From NCBI GenBank assembly GCA_025174535.1, contig JALBUN010000034.1:580001-644000 (forward strand): a DNA stretch of 64,000 nt, read 5' to 3'. Origin of the DNA: Cantharellus purpuraceus. Taxonomy: Eukaryota; Basidiomycota; Agaricomycetes; Cantharellales; Hydnaceae. The notes below the pieces were generated by a model. The model worked only from the letters and a program-made list of their open reading frames with translations. It was not told the origin of the DNA and ran no database searches. A program made the position numbers and the translations under genes. Below, one piece after another: positions 34,474 to 45,835 of this stretch (positions are counted from its first letter, which is position 1; the number at the start of each line of letters is the position of its first letter).

Positions 34474-37400
34474 GGATTGCAACAAGGCAACCTCGTCCAC
34501 AGCAACCAATGCCACAATGGACCAAAAAAAATAGTAAGCAGTCCTATAGCCTCTGTATGGGCTGAGGGCTGCATTGGTACTCCCCATACGACAAACAAGG
34601 TCTGCCTGAATGCATCCACTCTTTCCCACTCCGACTCCCTTACCCTCCTCATCTACTCCAACTCCATTCCCGATATCGCTATCCAAGCATTAATTGACTA
34701 AGGTTCTACTCACTGTTACCTCAATTCCTCTTTTTCCAATTTACATAAACTCAATACATACACCATAACTCTAACATCACTCCAATTATTTGATGGCACT
34801 ACTAATGCTGTTATTTCACAAGCTATAGATCTGTCTATCCATTTTTCTGTCAGAGAAATCCAGAACCTTACATTCTATGTTACTCCACTTGACTCCAGCT
34901 GTTCTGTGGTTCTCGGACATAATTGGCTCACCCGCTACAATCCATTGATTGACTGGGCATTGGGCCATATCACATTCCATTCTCCAGTACAGGCTGTGTC
35001 ATCCCTGACGTCACCAGCAACTTTAGGTGCAAAACTATCTTCCGCCTCCGCTGACTCCGCTCCAATAGATACTCCGTCTACCCCACCGTTTATATCAATG
35101 GTGGATGCTATGGTCTTTGCCAGACTAAGCAAACTGGATGGCTCTCACACATTCCAGGTCCACCTCTCCGATCCGATATTCCTCACTGCTCATTCCGCCT
35201 GATCAACTCCACTGGACCTATCTATGGTTCCTAAGGAGTATCATGAGTTCACCAACGTGTTCAGCAAGTCTAAAGCTGACTCCCTAGCAGAACACCGACC
35301 ATATGATCTCAAGATTGAACTGGATGACAACTCCACCCCTCCACTTGGCCCTATCTACTCGCTATCCCAAAAAGAGCTACTGGCTCTCCAAACATTCATA
35401 GATGAGAACTTGGCCATGGGCTTCATCTGCCCATCCCTATCGCCCCATGGAGCTCTGGTCCTATTTGTCTGCAAAAAGGACAGATCACTCCGTCTATGCG
35501 TCGACTTCCGTGGACTCAACAAGATCACCAAGAAAGACCAATACCCAATACCCCACACTGTGGACCTACTTGAGAGTCCTCGAAATGCTAAAATCTATTC
35601 CAAAATAGATCTCTGACATGCCTACCATCTAGTCTGCATCCAAGAAGGCGATGAATGGAAAACGACTTTCTGCACACGATATGGATCTTTCGAGTGGTGC
35701 ATCATGCCCTTTGGACTAACCAATGCTCTGGCCACCTTCCAGAGGTTCATGAATGATACCTTCGCCAACCTCCTCGATGTGACCATCCTCGTTTACTTAG
35801 ATGACATTTTGGTATATTCGGACAACGAAGAACAACATTAGACACATGTCTGAGAGGTACTCCGATGTCTCCGAAAACATGGCCTCTTCGCCTGCACTGA
35901 CAAATGCGAATTCCACTCCGACTTGGTCAAATACCTAGACTATATCCTCTCCCTGGCAGGATTGACAATGTCTGATGACAAAATCAAAGCCATACAGGAA
36001 TGGCTGGAACCCTGGAAAGTCAAGGACATACAGTCCTTCCTGGGGTTTGCCAACTTCTACCACTGCTTCATTTACGGCTACTCCGATATCACCGTCCCGC
36101 TCACCCGACTTATTAGGAAGGGTATCCAATGGAATTGCACTGATGAATGTAGACAGAGCTTTGAGACCTTGAAGAAGGCCTTTGCTTCTGCTCCGATACT
36201 GACTCATTGGGTTCCAGATGTTCCTATCCTATTAGAGACCAATGCCTCTGACTATGCACTTGCTGCGATCCTGCAGAGAGATGATGGACAAGTCCACCCG
36301 ATCACTTTTCACTCATGTACATTTATGTCCCCTGAACTGAACTATGACGTCCATGACAAAGAGCTCCTTGCCATATATGAAGCCTTCCAGATATGGAGAC
36401 ATTACCTCAAAGGCCCCTCCAATCCGGTGGACGTCATAATAGACCACAAGAACTTGGAATACTTCTCCACAATGAAACTACTCACCCTATCTCAGTTGTT
36501 ACGCACTAGGTCCGATTGGGGTCGGAGATTGGGTCGGAGGTTGGGTCAGAGTCGGAGCACGTCGTGGGGGTCGGAACGGACTTGGCTTCAGCTTATGTGC
36601 TGCGCCCTCACTAATACTGGTGTCCGAGATTTTGGAGACGGAGTACGACTTACAGAGTTAGGATCAGACTTAGGAGCTACGCGTGATTCAATATTCGAAC
36701 TGGGGAATGGGAGTCCCCAGTCGGCAACTTAAATACATATTCAAAATCTAATAATAATTACTCCAGTGATGGGTCTCTGAGGCCAACGGCCTTACATGAG
36801 TATGTCCAAGTCCGATGGGGACAGATGTCCGGGTTCCTATGGTGATGCTGATGCATCAATCGGAACCGGAGACGGATGGGTGGAATCGGCGGTGACAATT
36901 GGACAGGAAAATGGAGACGTAGCGGTTTCCAAATGGAGTATAGATTTCATATGCGCAGGGATCTAAGGGGATCGGATGGGGATCTGGGCGTTAATGAATA
37001 TAGTCATAACATCAGTTCAATCTTGTTATCCATTTCCAACCAGGTTGACTTGGAGCAAAGCCCAACACATTAACTAGATGCTGGGACGTCTACCCTAAAA
37101 AGGGGAGTAGCAACTATGCCACTGTAAACCCACACAATGTTCATCCTGTGTTCACTAATGAGCAGCTGGCATTGTCCCTACAAGCATCCACCCTCATGAC
37201 TCCCACCCTCCGAGCTGTTACCATTATGGACATCGACCAACTCCGCTCTGACATCCGCTCATCACTCCGATCCAATCCTGTTGCAGTTAAACACTTGGAC
37301 AACCCTTCCGATCCAAAGTGGTCACTTGACCCTGAAGGACACCTCCAACACAACAACCAGATATACATCCCCAACACCAATGGACTCCAACTCCGAGTTT

Positions 37401-38698
37401 TGCAGTATTACCATGATCACCCAATCTCCAGCCATTTTGGGCAAAATCGCACACAAGGATTAATCCGATGAGACTACGTATGGCCAAAAATGCGAGAATA
37501 CATTCAACACTACTGTAACTCTTGTACCACCTGTATGCGCTCAAAATCACAAAGGCACAAACCCTATGGGACACTTAAGCAACTTCCAGTCCTGGAGCAA
37601 CCATGGAACTCCATCTCCATGGATTTCATAGAGAAACTCCCCCCATCGCTCAGATATGACACCATACTTGTGATTGTTGACAGGTTCACTAAACAGTCAC
37701 TATTCATTCCGATGCATGACACCATCACCTCCACCTCACTAGCTAAGTTGTTCATTCTCCACGTATTTTCTAAACACGGAGTCCCATTGCATGTCATGTC
37801 CGATTGGGGCTTGGAGTTCATGTCCTCCTTCTTCCGCACATTAGGAAAGGCTCTTGACATGAAACTTCACTTCACCTCTGGATACCATCCTGAAGGAGAT
37901 GGACAAATGGAACAAATGAATCAGTCCCTGGAGCAATATCTCCGAGTCTATTGTAACTATCAACAAGACAACTGGGCTGATCTACTTCCAATCGCAGAGT
38001 TTTCCTACAACAATGCTCCAAACGCAACTACCGGCGTCTCTCTGTTCTTTGCTAATAAAGGCTACCATCTGAACATCTCCGTCCACCCCGAGAAGGAACT
38101 CACCTCCACCAAAGCCCACCAATTCGTAACCAACCTTGATCAACTACACCAACATCTCTGAGAAACCATCTCCGATGCCCAGAAACAATATCAAGTCTCC
38201 GCAGACCAATGCCGCATTCCAGCTCCAGACCTGCAAATTGGAGACAAAGTATTCATTAAGGCCGAACATTTCCAGAGCACCCATCCATCGAAGAAACTCT
38301 CCAAGAAATACTTAGGTCCTTATGAGGTCATTGCTTGTGCAGGCAGCAGGTCCTTCACCCTCTGCCTCCCTGACCACTTCTGAGCAGTTCATCCGGTCTT
38401 CCATATATCAATGCTCAAACCCGCTACTACAAACGAGATCTCCAGTTGCACGCAACCTCCACCTCCCCCGATCATCATTGAAGGAGATAATGAATATGAG
38501 ATATCTGAGATCCTGGACTTGAAGATCGATCATCAATACAAGTGCAAGCTCCAGTACCTAGTCAAATGGACTGGATACAAAGGCACCAATGAAGAGTCCT
38601 CATGGATCTCTGCGTCTGAACTCAATCACGCATCTGAATCTGTCTCCAATTTTCACTCCGCTTATCCAGACAAACCTGGCCCTCTTATGAATCTTTAA
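34474..38698 (+). pseudogene. Gypsy A gag end and pol (protease to chromodomain)
   Basis: Begins just after the gag zinc knuckle and includes the gag stop with the A-run slippery site (about 34526). Protease at about 34690 ([12 protein letters not shown]). RT at 35224-35830 with DFRGLNKITKKDQYP and intact [11 protein letters not shown]. RNase H has LLETNASDYALAAIL, the first catalytic Asp being Asn. A solo A LTR splits the RNase H/integrase link. Integrase at 37410-38160: HHCC (YYHDHPISSHFG ... CTTCMRSK), Asp in SMDFIEKL and MSDWGLEF, Glu in GQMEQMNQ. Chromodomain at about 38490-38690 (EYEISEILDLKID, LVKWTGYKGTNEESSW). TGA stops at 35200, 35614, 37468, 38159 and 38381 each sit where relatives have Arg. 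Confidence 0.88.
36497..37011 (-). repeat. Solo LTR of Gypsy A (target duplication TCAGT)
   Basis: 515 bp reading TGTTACGCAC to CATAACA on the plus strand, flanked by TCAGT at 36492-36496 and 37012-37016. It is inserted antisense in the pol of its own family. Confidence 0.95.
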
Positions 38699-38856
38699 GT
38701 TCCATCACTAATGTTAATTCTATTATTTTGCATCATCATTTTATTACAAGTCACAAAGGAATTACAAGTCTGCTCAAAAACTCTGAAGGAATCTCACTCT
38801 GCCTCATTTTTCTCTGCTCCAAAAAATTATAATCATTTTCATTTTCATTTCTTATG

Positions 38857-40701
38857 TTATACATTGCATTTCCTTTTTCCCTTCCCCTTGTCTACCTCAG
38901 GCTCCGTCTCCAACTCATCATCACTCTCTACATCTGACACCCAATCTTTTTCATCCCCCATGTCCAAATCCTCGTCCAAGGGGGCCATGAACTTCCACAG
39001 CCAATGCAACTCAGCAGTCCACCAATCCTCCAGAACCTCCTTCTGTTTCATTGTCTTCACCAAGTCAACTAGCAACCCCTCCATCCGCCAGAGGTGCTCC
39101 GACTGCAGGTTAACCAGCCAGATAAGCTGGCCCACGGTACTGTTGGGGGCAGAGACGTGCCCCATACCTGCACCAGTCATTGCCCCTTTTGACCCAACAC
39201 CACTACCCCCAGCTGCCACAGCACCTGTCTCCGTCCACCGCTTTTTGGTCGGATGACCTTCTGATTCTTTCTCCACCCCTCCTTGTACCGGTTGGGGCTT
39301 GACGCTCCAACTCCAGGGATCAAACTTTCCATCAATCCTACACCCTCCTTTCCGACCCTAACAGCAATTGCAGGACCGAAGGCGGTGAGTTGGGTGGTAG
39401 GCCACACACACTCCACGCCCGCACCCTGACACAAGTCGCAAATTACACTGGGCCCGCCAAATGGCTCCATTGGAGCCAGAGCCTTGGGTGGTCCGCTCCT
39501 TCTCAACACAGCCTCCAAGTGCTCCCTCTCCTCCTCCTTGTCCTGCTGTTCAGGCGCCGCCTTCTCCATCTCATGCTTGCAAAGCTGGATCGCTGACCTA
39601 GCAACACGCAGCTCCTTCTTATGGGTCACCAACACATGACTCTCTGCCTTGCACCATATGACCCTCCAGTCCACCTCCCGCTTCTCCATATCAGCACTTG
39701 GGTGTGCCTTCAAAAACTGCAACCTCGAGGTTCTTCTTGGTGGTAGCAGCATAAAGCTCCGCTCTTTTGCAAGCCTCGACCATGGCTACCCAAGCCATCT
39801 CCTCATAGCAATTCAAGGTCAGATCCAGCTCCATATCCATCCTGACATCCATGCCCACCTTGGGCTCTGCATTTGCATTGAGCTCCATATTGGCATCGGG
39901 ATCCGCCTCCACCTCCGCCCTCTCCGCCTCCGCCGCTTCATCTTCCTCAGCTGCACCCACCGCAAATAACAGCCGTGACCGTGGATGTAATGGCAAGTCC
40001 ACCATAGGGACAGTTGTCAGACGGGTTGTCTCCATCCACGTAATTGAGATGATGGCGACCTCAGGGGTCCCTGCCCGTATTGGCACACTCGGACTCCCTG
40101 GGTGACTGGTCACCCCTGCCCCGGTCACCTCCTCCTCTACCTCCATGGCAGCTTCTAGCTTGTGTGCCTGCTCCTCCACTTCCTTCAGTCTCGCGGCCTC
40201 CATCGTGGCTGCAAGTTCCTTGACCCTGCAGGCTCGCTCAGCTTTTGCTTCCTCCTCTTTCCTTCTCCGTTCTGTCTCCGCTGCCTCCTTCCATCTCCGC
40301 TCCTCTTCCTCCTCCTTCCATCTCCGCTCCTCCTCCTCCTCCTTCCATCTCCACTCCTCCTCCTCCTTCTGTCTTTGCTCCTCCTCCTCCTCCTTCCATC
40401 TCCGCTCCTCCTCCTTCCATCTCCGCTCCTCCTCCTTCCATCTCCACTCCTCCTCCTTCCATCTCCGCTCCTCCTCCTTCCATCTCCGCTCCTCCTCCTT
40501 CCATCTCCGTTCTGCCTCCTCCTCCTCCTTCCATCTCCGTTCTGCCTCCTCCTCCTTCCATCTCCATTCTGCTTCCTCCTCCTCCTTCCATCTCTGCTCC
40601 TCTTCCTCTTCCTTCTGTCGGGCCAAGAGCAACTGCTCAAGCTCAGCCACACTCATGCTTGCCAAAGGGTTTGACATCGTTGAGGATAAGACCTCAATCA
40701 T
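38857..40701 (-). pseudogene. Antisense gene of Gypsy A: coiled coil with Zn2Cys6-like cluster (copy 1)
   Basis: Lies head-to-tail against pol between the integrase stop and the 3' LTR. Likely start is ATG at 40677 (MSNPLASMSVAELEQLLLA), since a TATA box sits only a few bases before the ATG at 40701. Residues about 25-150 are a Lys/Glu/Arg/Trp coiled coil built from RRWKEEE-type repeats; then EARLKEVEEQAHKLEA, an acidic stretch, a conserved LDLTLNCYEEMAWVAMVEA, a second coiled coil (about 39590-39480), a CDLCQGAGVEC half-cluster, and a tail with acidic (DEDLDMGDEKDW) and basic (KGKGKRK) ends. Frameshifts near 39715, 39420 and 39280 and a TAG break this copy. The intact cysteine cluster is seen in copy 2. 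Function unknown; DNA or RNA binding is inference. Confidence 0.65.
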
Positions 40702-40707
40702 GCCCCT

Positions 40708-40718
40708 CCTTTTATATG
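40708..40718 (-). promoter_or_regulatory. TATA box of the antisense gene
   Basis: Minus-strand ACATATAAAAGG, conserved at 53618-53628 in copy 2. It lies about 30-40 bp before the ATG at 40677. Confidence 0.55.
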
Positions 40719-40818
40719 TCTCCAGACCCCCAGTATAACTCCGACTGCACCCAACTGTCTCACCTATTCAATCCATGGACATGAGGCCTCAGGGGCTCAG
40801 CCTTAAATGGAGAGATAC

Positions 40819-40985
40819 TGTTATGACTATATTCATTAATGCCCAGATCCCTGTCCGATCCACTCAGATCCCTGTGCATATGAAATCTATACTCCATTTG
40901 GAAACCATCATGTCTCCATTACCTGTCCGATCATCACCGCCGATTCCACTCATCCATCTCCGGTTCCGATTGATGCATCAGCATC
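40819..40985 (+). repeat. 3' LTR of composite Gypsy A, left part
   Basis: TGTTATGACTATATTC to GATGCATCAGCATC, interrupted by Gypsy D. GCATC at 40981-40985 is the D target duplication. Confidence 0.93.
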
Positions 40986-41343
40986 TGTGAGGGCGACGCT
41001 GATGACGAGGCCACAACAACAAGATACTCAATAAGTGAGAGCCGATAAGAAATAATGCCAGCTGGTACAGCGGATATCCTCAGTCTATACAGCTGTTTCT
41101 GATAAATACATGGGACTTACCTGGTACAGCGGATATCCTCAGAGATCAAGCTGAGGGGATCACACTGCACCAAGGCGAGTCTTTATACTAAATGATGGAG
41201 ACGGATAGGAGAACCAAGATAGGGGAGGAAAGATAGGGGAAGTGATAGGGGCAATGAAATAGGGGAGACGCACACAGGCTGCGCTGATAGGGGTGTCAAG
41301 AGAAAATACTAAAAATAGAATATGACTTATTTGAACCCTGACA
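40986..41343 (-). repeat. 3' LTR of Gypsy D (358 bp)
   Basis: TGTGAGGGCGACGC to AACCCTGACA on the plus strand. Matches 47044-47405 except C/T at the ninth base and a 4-bp indel near 41270. Contains the word GGTACAGCGGATATCCTCAG twice. Confidence 0.95.
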
Positions 41344-41396
41344 TCACCTCCCTCTTAATGCATGTCGTCTCGATATGCACTATCGTCCCATCCATC

Positions 41397-41834
41397 TCAA
41401 GAGAGACACACCCTGAAGCACTCTGCAAGGTCCCTTCTCACTCTCTGCCAAAGTAGAGCCCATGACGAGTGTTGATGGTGACTCTTCTCTGCCTTGGGGT
41501 AAAGTGGGATGGTGAACTCTCCAGGGGATATGGGATTGTTCGTGCTGAAAACTGCCCCAAGTATCATCTCCCCTCCCTCATAGGTGACTTTACCGGCGAG
41601 CCCTTGGAAGGCATATGGTATGTCATAGTTGCCGATGAATAGAGGGTCCCCGATGTAGTATGTCTGGCGTCTGGATGGATTACGATGCCAGAAGGGGAAA
41701 TGAACTTGTGGAGGTGGAGATGGGAGGTTATAATCCTCTACAGCACGTGCAGTATCCCTTGAGTCAACTGACCAAGTGATTGAGGGGTAGGAACGGAGTG
41801 AGCGTAGAGGGGTGGATTCAGACTGGTAAGGCAT
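41397..41834 (-). CDS. Accessory protein of Gypsy D (env-position ORF, unknown function)
   Basis: An intact 145-codon frame, ATG at 41834 (MPYQSESTPLRSLRSYPSI), ending about 54 bp before the 3' LTR. It has its own TATA box about 60 bp upstream. Visible: SITWSVDSRD, PPPQVHFPFWHR, and a conserved core YYIGDPLFIGNYDIPYAF, then a C-terminal KSHHQHSSWALLWQRV. The core, the upstream W-S-x-D-[ST] and PPP are shared with the Gypsy E ORF at 8629, although the LTRs of the two families are unrelated. No signal peptide or transmembrane segment is seen, so an envelope role is unlikely. Conservation in an env position across two families suggests a selected function, which I cannot name. Confidence 0.72.
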   Translation of the reverse strand: MPYQSESTPLRSLRSYPSITWSVDSRDTARAVEDYNLPSPPPQVHFPFWHRNPSRRQTYYIGDPLFIGNYDIPYAFQGLAGKVTYEGGEMILGAVFSTNNPISPGEFTIPLYPKAEKSHHQHSSWALLWQRVRRDLAECFRVCLS

Positions 41835-41892
41835 GGTGGGTTGGGTAGTGAACGATGATGGTTTTACTGAGGAAGGGGAAGTGGATTCACTG

Positions 41893-41904
41893 GCTTATAT
41901 ACAG
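41893..41904 (-). promoter_or_regulatory. TATA box of the Gypsy D accessory ORF
   Basis: Minus-strand TGTATATAAGCC lies between the pol stop and the accessory ATG, about 60 bp upstream of the latter, which suggests a separate transcript. Confidence 0.5.
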
Positions 41905-41940
41905 TTAGTGGAATTTCGGCATGGATGAATTTGGTGAGCG

Positions 41941-44900
41941 CTAAGGTTCATTGTGCCTATTCTGCGGCTCTGAAATGTGTCCAATACCACGTGTTGGGTT
42001 CCTGCCAGCTGTCCAATCAAAGAGGACCTGTTTGGGAGGTTCTGTGAAGTTCTCAAAGCGTCTGAAGGGAAGAGCCGCATAGGTGGCTGCCGAAATACGC
42101 CTTGGGGCTTCAGGATTTTCCTGATGGAAGTCTGCAATGCGCCTTCTAGCCCCACTGGCATCCTTAGCTGGGATCCAGAGGTCGTCAGCAGCTCCATAGC
42201 CCTTCCAACGCACCAGGTATTCCAGTCTTCCTCGGAAAACTCTGCTGTCAAGGATCTTCTCAACTTCGTATTCCTGTACTCCATCTCGAATGACTGGAGG
42301 TGGTGGAGGAGATGACTGGCGTTCAGGGATGGGATCCTTTTCATAAGGACGGAGTAAGACAACAGAGAACACTGGATGCGTGCGGCCAAAGATTGGGGGA
42401 AGTCATAGGCCATAGGCATTTCGTGAGACCACCTTATTAATCACATACGGTCCTAACCATTTGTGATCAAGTTTCTTGGTTGGACGGGTGGTGGTGATAT
42501 TTTGTGCATTGAGCCAGACCTTGTCACCAAGTTTGTATACTGGGGCTGCTTGCCGATGGGCATCATAGAATCGTGCCATATCATCTGCTGCCTTTTCCAG
42601 GGCAGAGCGAGCCTCAGTGGTGGCTGTCTCCATACGCTCAGTGAATTCTTCCAGTGCTTCAAGTTGTGTCTCTCGGATTGGCTCTAGCCCAAGCCTTGGG
42701 TGTTGGCCTGTATCAAGCATGAAGGGGGTTGATTGCGTGGAGGAGTGGATGCGGTTGTTGTATGTGAATTCTGCAAGAGGAACCCACTCAATCCAGTCAT
42801 CCTGGCGCTGATTGACGAAAAGCCTCAAGTATTGTTCAATTTCTTGATTTACCCTTTCTGTCTGACCATCGGTTTGTGGATGATATGCTGTGGATGCTGC
42901 AACCTTGATCCCCAAAAGCTTATTGAGCTCGCGCATAAATTGAGAGACAAACTGGGTGCCACGGTCACTGATGATCTCCTCAGGAAGGCCATGGTGTTTC
43001 CACACATGGTCTCGGAAAAGTCGTGCAACTCCTATGGAGTTGATGTCAGAGGTGGTAGGGATAACATGTGCTCGTTTGGAAAGACGGTCCACAACGACAA
43101 GGAGTGCATCATAGCCATGGCTGATGGGTAGTTCTACAATAAGGTCAACAGATATCACTTGCCACCTCCGATCTGGGACACGATTAGGCAGGAGTTTACC
43201 CATAGGAGGAGCAGGGAAAGTTTTTGTCCGATTGCAGAGGTCACATCCCTTGACGTATTTGGCAATGTATCGTCCAAATCCAGGCCACCAGTAGCTGCGG
43301 GATACAAGTTCTGTTGTTCTCCAGCGACCAGGGTGACCTGTAATGTGAGTATCGTGGTGTGCCCTTACAATGTCATGGCGCAATTTTGGGTCAAGAGGGA
43401 CATATACCTTGCCACGATAGAGGATGAGTCCATTCTCCTCGGTCCATTCCTGTCCTCGTAAATTCTGAGAGGGACCAAGTTCCTTAAGAGCCTTTACAAC
43501 CTTTTCATCTCTGTTGGTGCAGTTCCGCACACGTTCCAGGAATATGTCTCCTTCTCCTGTGATCATTTGAGCTTCTGGCCCTGGATAGGTGGATGTCGCA
43601 TCGATGTGGAACAGCTCAGGGCCAAGAAGAACCTGGTTCTGGTTATCTTCCTCCCCCGCTTATGATCTACACGTCGTGAGAGGGCATCAGGTTTGGCTGA
43701 ATGTCGTCCAGGACGGTGGATCAGTTCAAAGTCAAATCGAGAAAGGTATAGTGACCAGCGAGCTTGTCGTCGATTGAGATTCTGAGCTGTACGGAAATAT
43801 GTGAGGTTTTGATGATCGTTAAGGATTTCAATCTTGTATTTGGTCCCTTCCAAGATGTGGCGCCATTCTTCTAGTCCACGGATGACTGAGAGCAATTCCT
43901 TATCATGGATGGCATAGTTGCGCTCTGCATCTGAAAGGCTCTTGGATACAAAACCTACCGGCCTCCATTTCTCATCGTCACAGAGTTGAGATAGAACAGC
44001 ACCTGTTGCATATGCTGAAGCATCTGTCTCTAGTCGAAAATGCTTGGTTTGATCTGGGAGGACAAGGATTGGAGTTGACGTGACAAGCTGCTTGAGTTTA
44101 TCAAAGGCTTCTTGTTCTGGGCCATCAGGTATCCAAGACCACTGTGTATCTGCCTTTGTTAACCGATTCAGAGGCTTTGCGATATGTGAGAAGTCCTCAA
44201 TGAAGCGACGATAGAAATTGATGAAACCCAGGAAGGATTTGACTTCTGTCACATTGCGTGGTGTGGGCCAGTCCCTGACTCCGGCCACCTTAACTGGGTC
44301 CATAGCTACCTGTCCCTGTGAGAGAATCAATCCAAGATAATCTACCTTCTGTTGCGAGAAAAGGCATTTCTCTGGTTTGAGGTACAGGTGGTTGGCCCGA
44401 AGAATTTCAAGGACAGATTGCACAATCGTGTGGTGTTGTTCTAGGGATTCAGTGAAAATGAGGATGTTGTCCATGAACACTACCATAGTGCCATCATCAA
44501 TGAGCTCCTTGAAAATGCCATTCATCATCGTCTGAAAGGTTGCTGGGCTGTTTGTGAGACCAAAGAACATGACCAGGGGTTCAAATAGACCACGATTGGT
44601 TTGAAAGGCTGCCTTCCACTCATCGCCCTCTTTAATATGCACATTGTTATATCCCCATCGGATGTCAAGCTTGGTAAAGTACTTGGCATTGGCTGCGGCA
44701 ATTTTATTCATGATGTCTGGTACCAGGGGTAGTGGGTAGGCGTTCTTGATTGTGATATCATTCAGCTTGCGGTAGTCTTGCACAAAACGAAGATTACCGT
44801 CCTTCTTCTTCACAAAAAGACAGGGGATGCCATGGGTGACTTGGAAGGACGTATACGATGATTCCGTAGGTTCTCCTCAAGGAATGCGTCCAACTCCTTC

Positions 44901-45835
44901 TGCTCATTTGGGGACATTGGATAGACCTTTGTGCTGAAGGGTTGCGCTCCTGGAGTGAGTTCAATAGCGTGGTCCCACAGTTTTCGAGGTGGAAGTTGGT
45001 CAAAGGACTCCTTTGCAAAAACATCCTTAAATCCCCAGTACGCCTTTGGGACAATCTCCTCAAAGGTTTTGACTGGAGTAGATTCTGCAGCCTTCTGTGC
45101 GAGCTGTTGAGAAACTGTTGAACCAGCATAGATATTCTCCAAGTCTTCTACAAAGATAACAAATGTTCGGTCTCCCTTGTATTGGGGTTGCCCGTGTGAG
45201 TTCTTGCCATTTGAAGGAGTTGTACCAAGCGAATGCTCTTTGTGTTCTGGTACTTCTCCACATGAATCAGGGCAGCGAGTCATCTGTACCTTTCCTGTAC
45301 GCCAGTCTACCTCTGGGTTGTGCCTCACAAGCCAGGTGTGCCCAACAATTATGCCAAAGGTTCCCAGGCTTGTGACTGAAAATGTGGCACGTTCGGTATG
45401 GGTCCCATATGTGCAGATGAGATCGACTTCTTCCTTGATTGAACCTGCTTCATTTGGGGTCCCATCAATGTTATAAACAGGTATGGCACGTGGTAGAGGG
45501 CGTGTTCGAAGTTTCTCTGCTTTGACATATTCTGCATCAATGAACATTCCTGTAGCACCACTATCGAGGAGTGCATCCACGGCTAGAGGGTATCCAGTGT
45601 CTACCGAATGGATTTTCATGGGAATTCTTGTACATCGATGGATGTCTGCAGATCGAAGGTAGAGACGAGGAGGGTCATCATGTTTAGCTGGAAGTTGAGA
45701 AGGGGTTTCAGGCATGGCTGTTTTGGTTTCAGTCTGATGGACAAGGGAGTGTGCATGTAACATATCGCTTGTGAGCCCTACAGTACATGATTCAAGAACT
45801 GAAAACCGGTTTGTCAGGCAGGGCATGCTCTTCAC
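41941..45835 (-). pseudogene. Gypsy D pol: protease, RT, RNase H, integrase, chromodomain (few lesions)
   Basis: Starts at or near the gag stop (TGA overlapping GTGA; first ATG at 45826). Protease has ALLDSGATGMFIDAE. RT (from 44813) has VKKKDGNLRFVQDYRKLN, LTNSPATFQ and VVFMDNILIFT: the second catalytic Asp is Asn. RNase H has RLETDASAYATGAVL. Integrase (43566-42403) has an HHCC domain (HHDTHITGHPG ... CDLCNRTK) and intact Asp, Asp, Glu (SVDLIVEL, ISDRGTQF, DGQTERVNQE). Chromodomain at 42300-42150 (EYEVEKILDSRV, YLVRWKGYGAADDLWIPA). Lesions: one-base indels near 44812 (T-run) and 43660 (G-run), and TGA at 42405-42403. Some indels could be sequencing errors. Confidence 0.9.

Noticed and set aside
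36500..36732. Pol frame continuing through the LTR A insertion as an extended C-terminus
   Set aside because: The extension is solo LTR sequence flanked by TCAGT duplications; true pol resumes after 37016.
40145..40784. Plus-strand Ser/Pro/Leu-rich frames opposite the coiled-coil gene
   Set aside because: They are reverse complements of the Glu/Lys/Arg repeat; the minus frame has a start, TATA box and a conserved second copy.
41397..41834. Envelope gene making Gypsy D a retrovirus-like element
   Set aside because: Position fits but no signal peptide, fusion peptide or transmembrane helix is visible.
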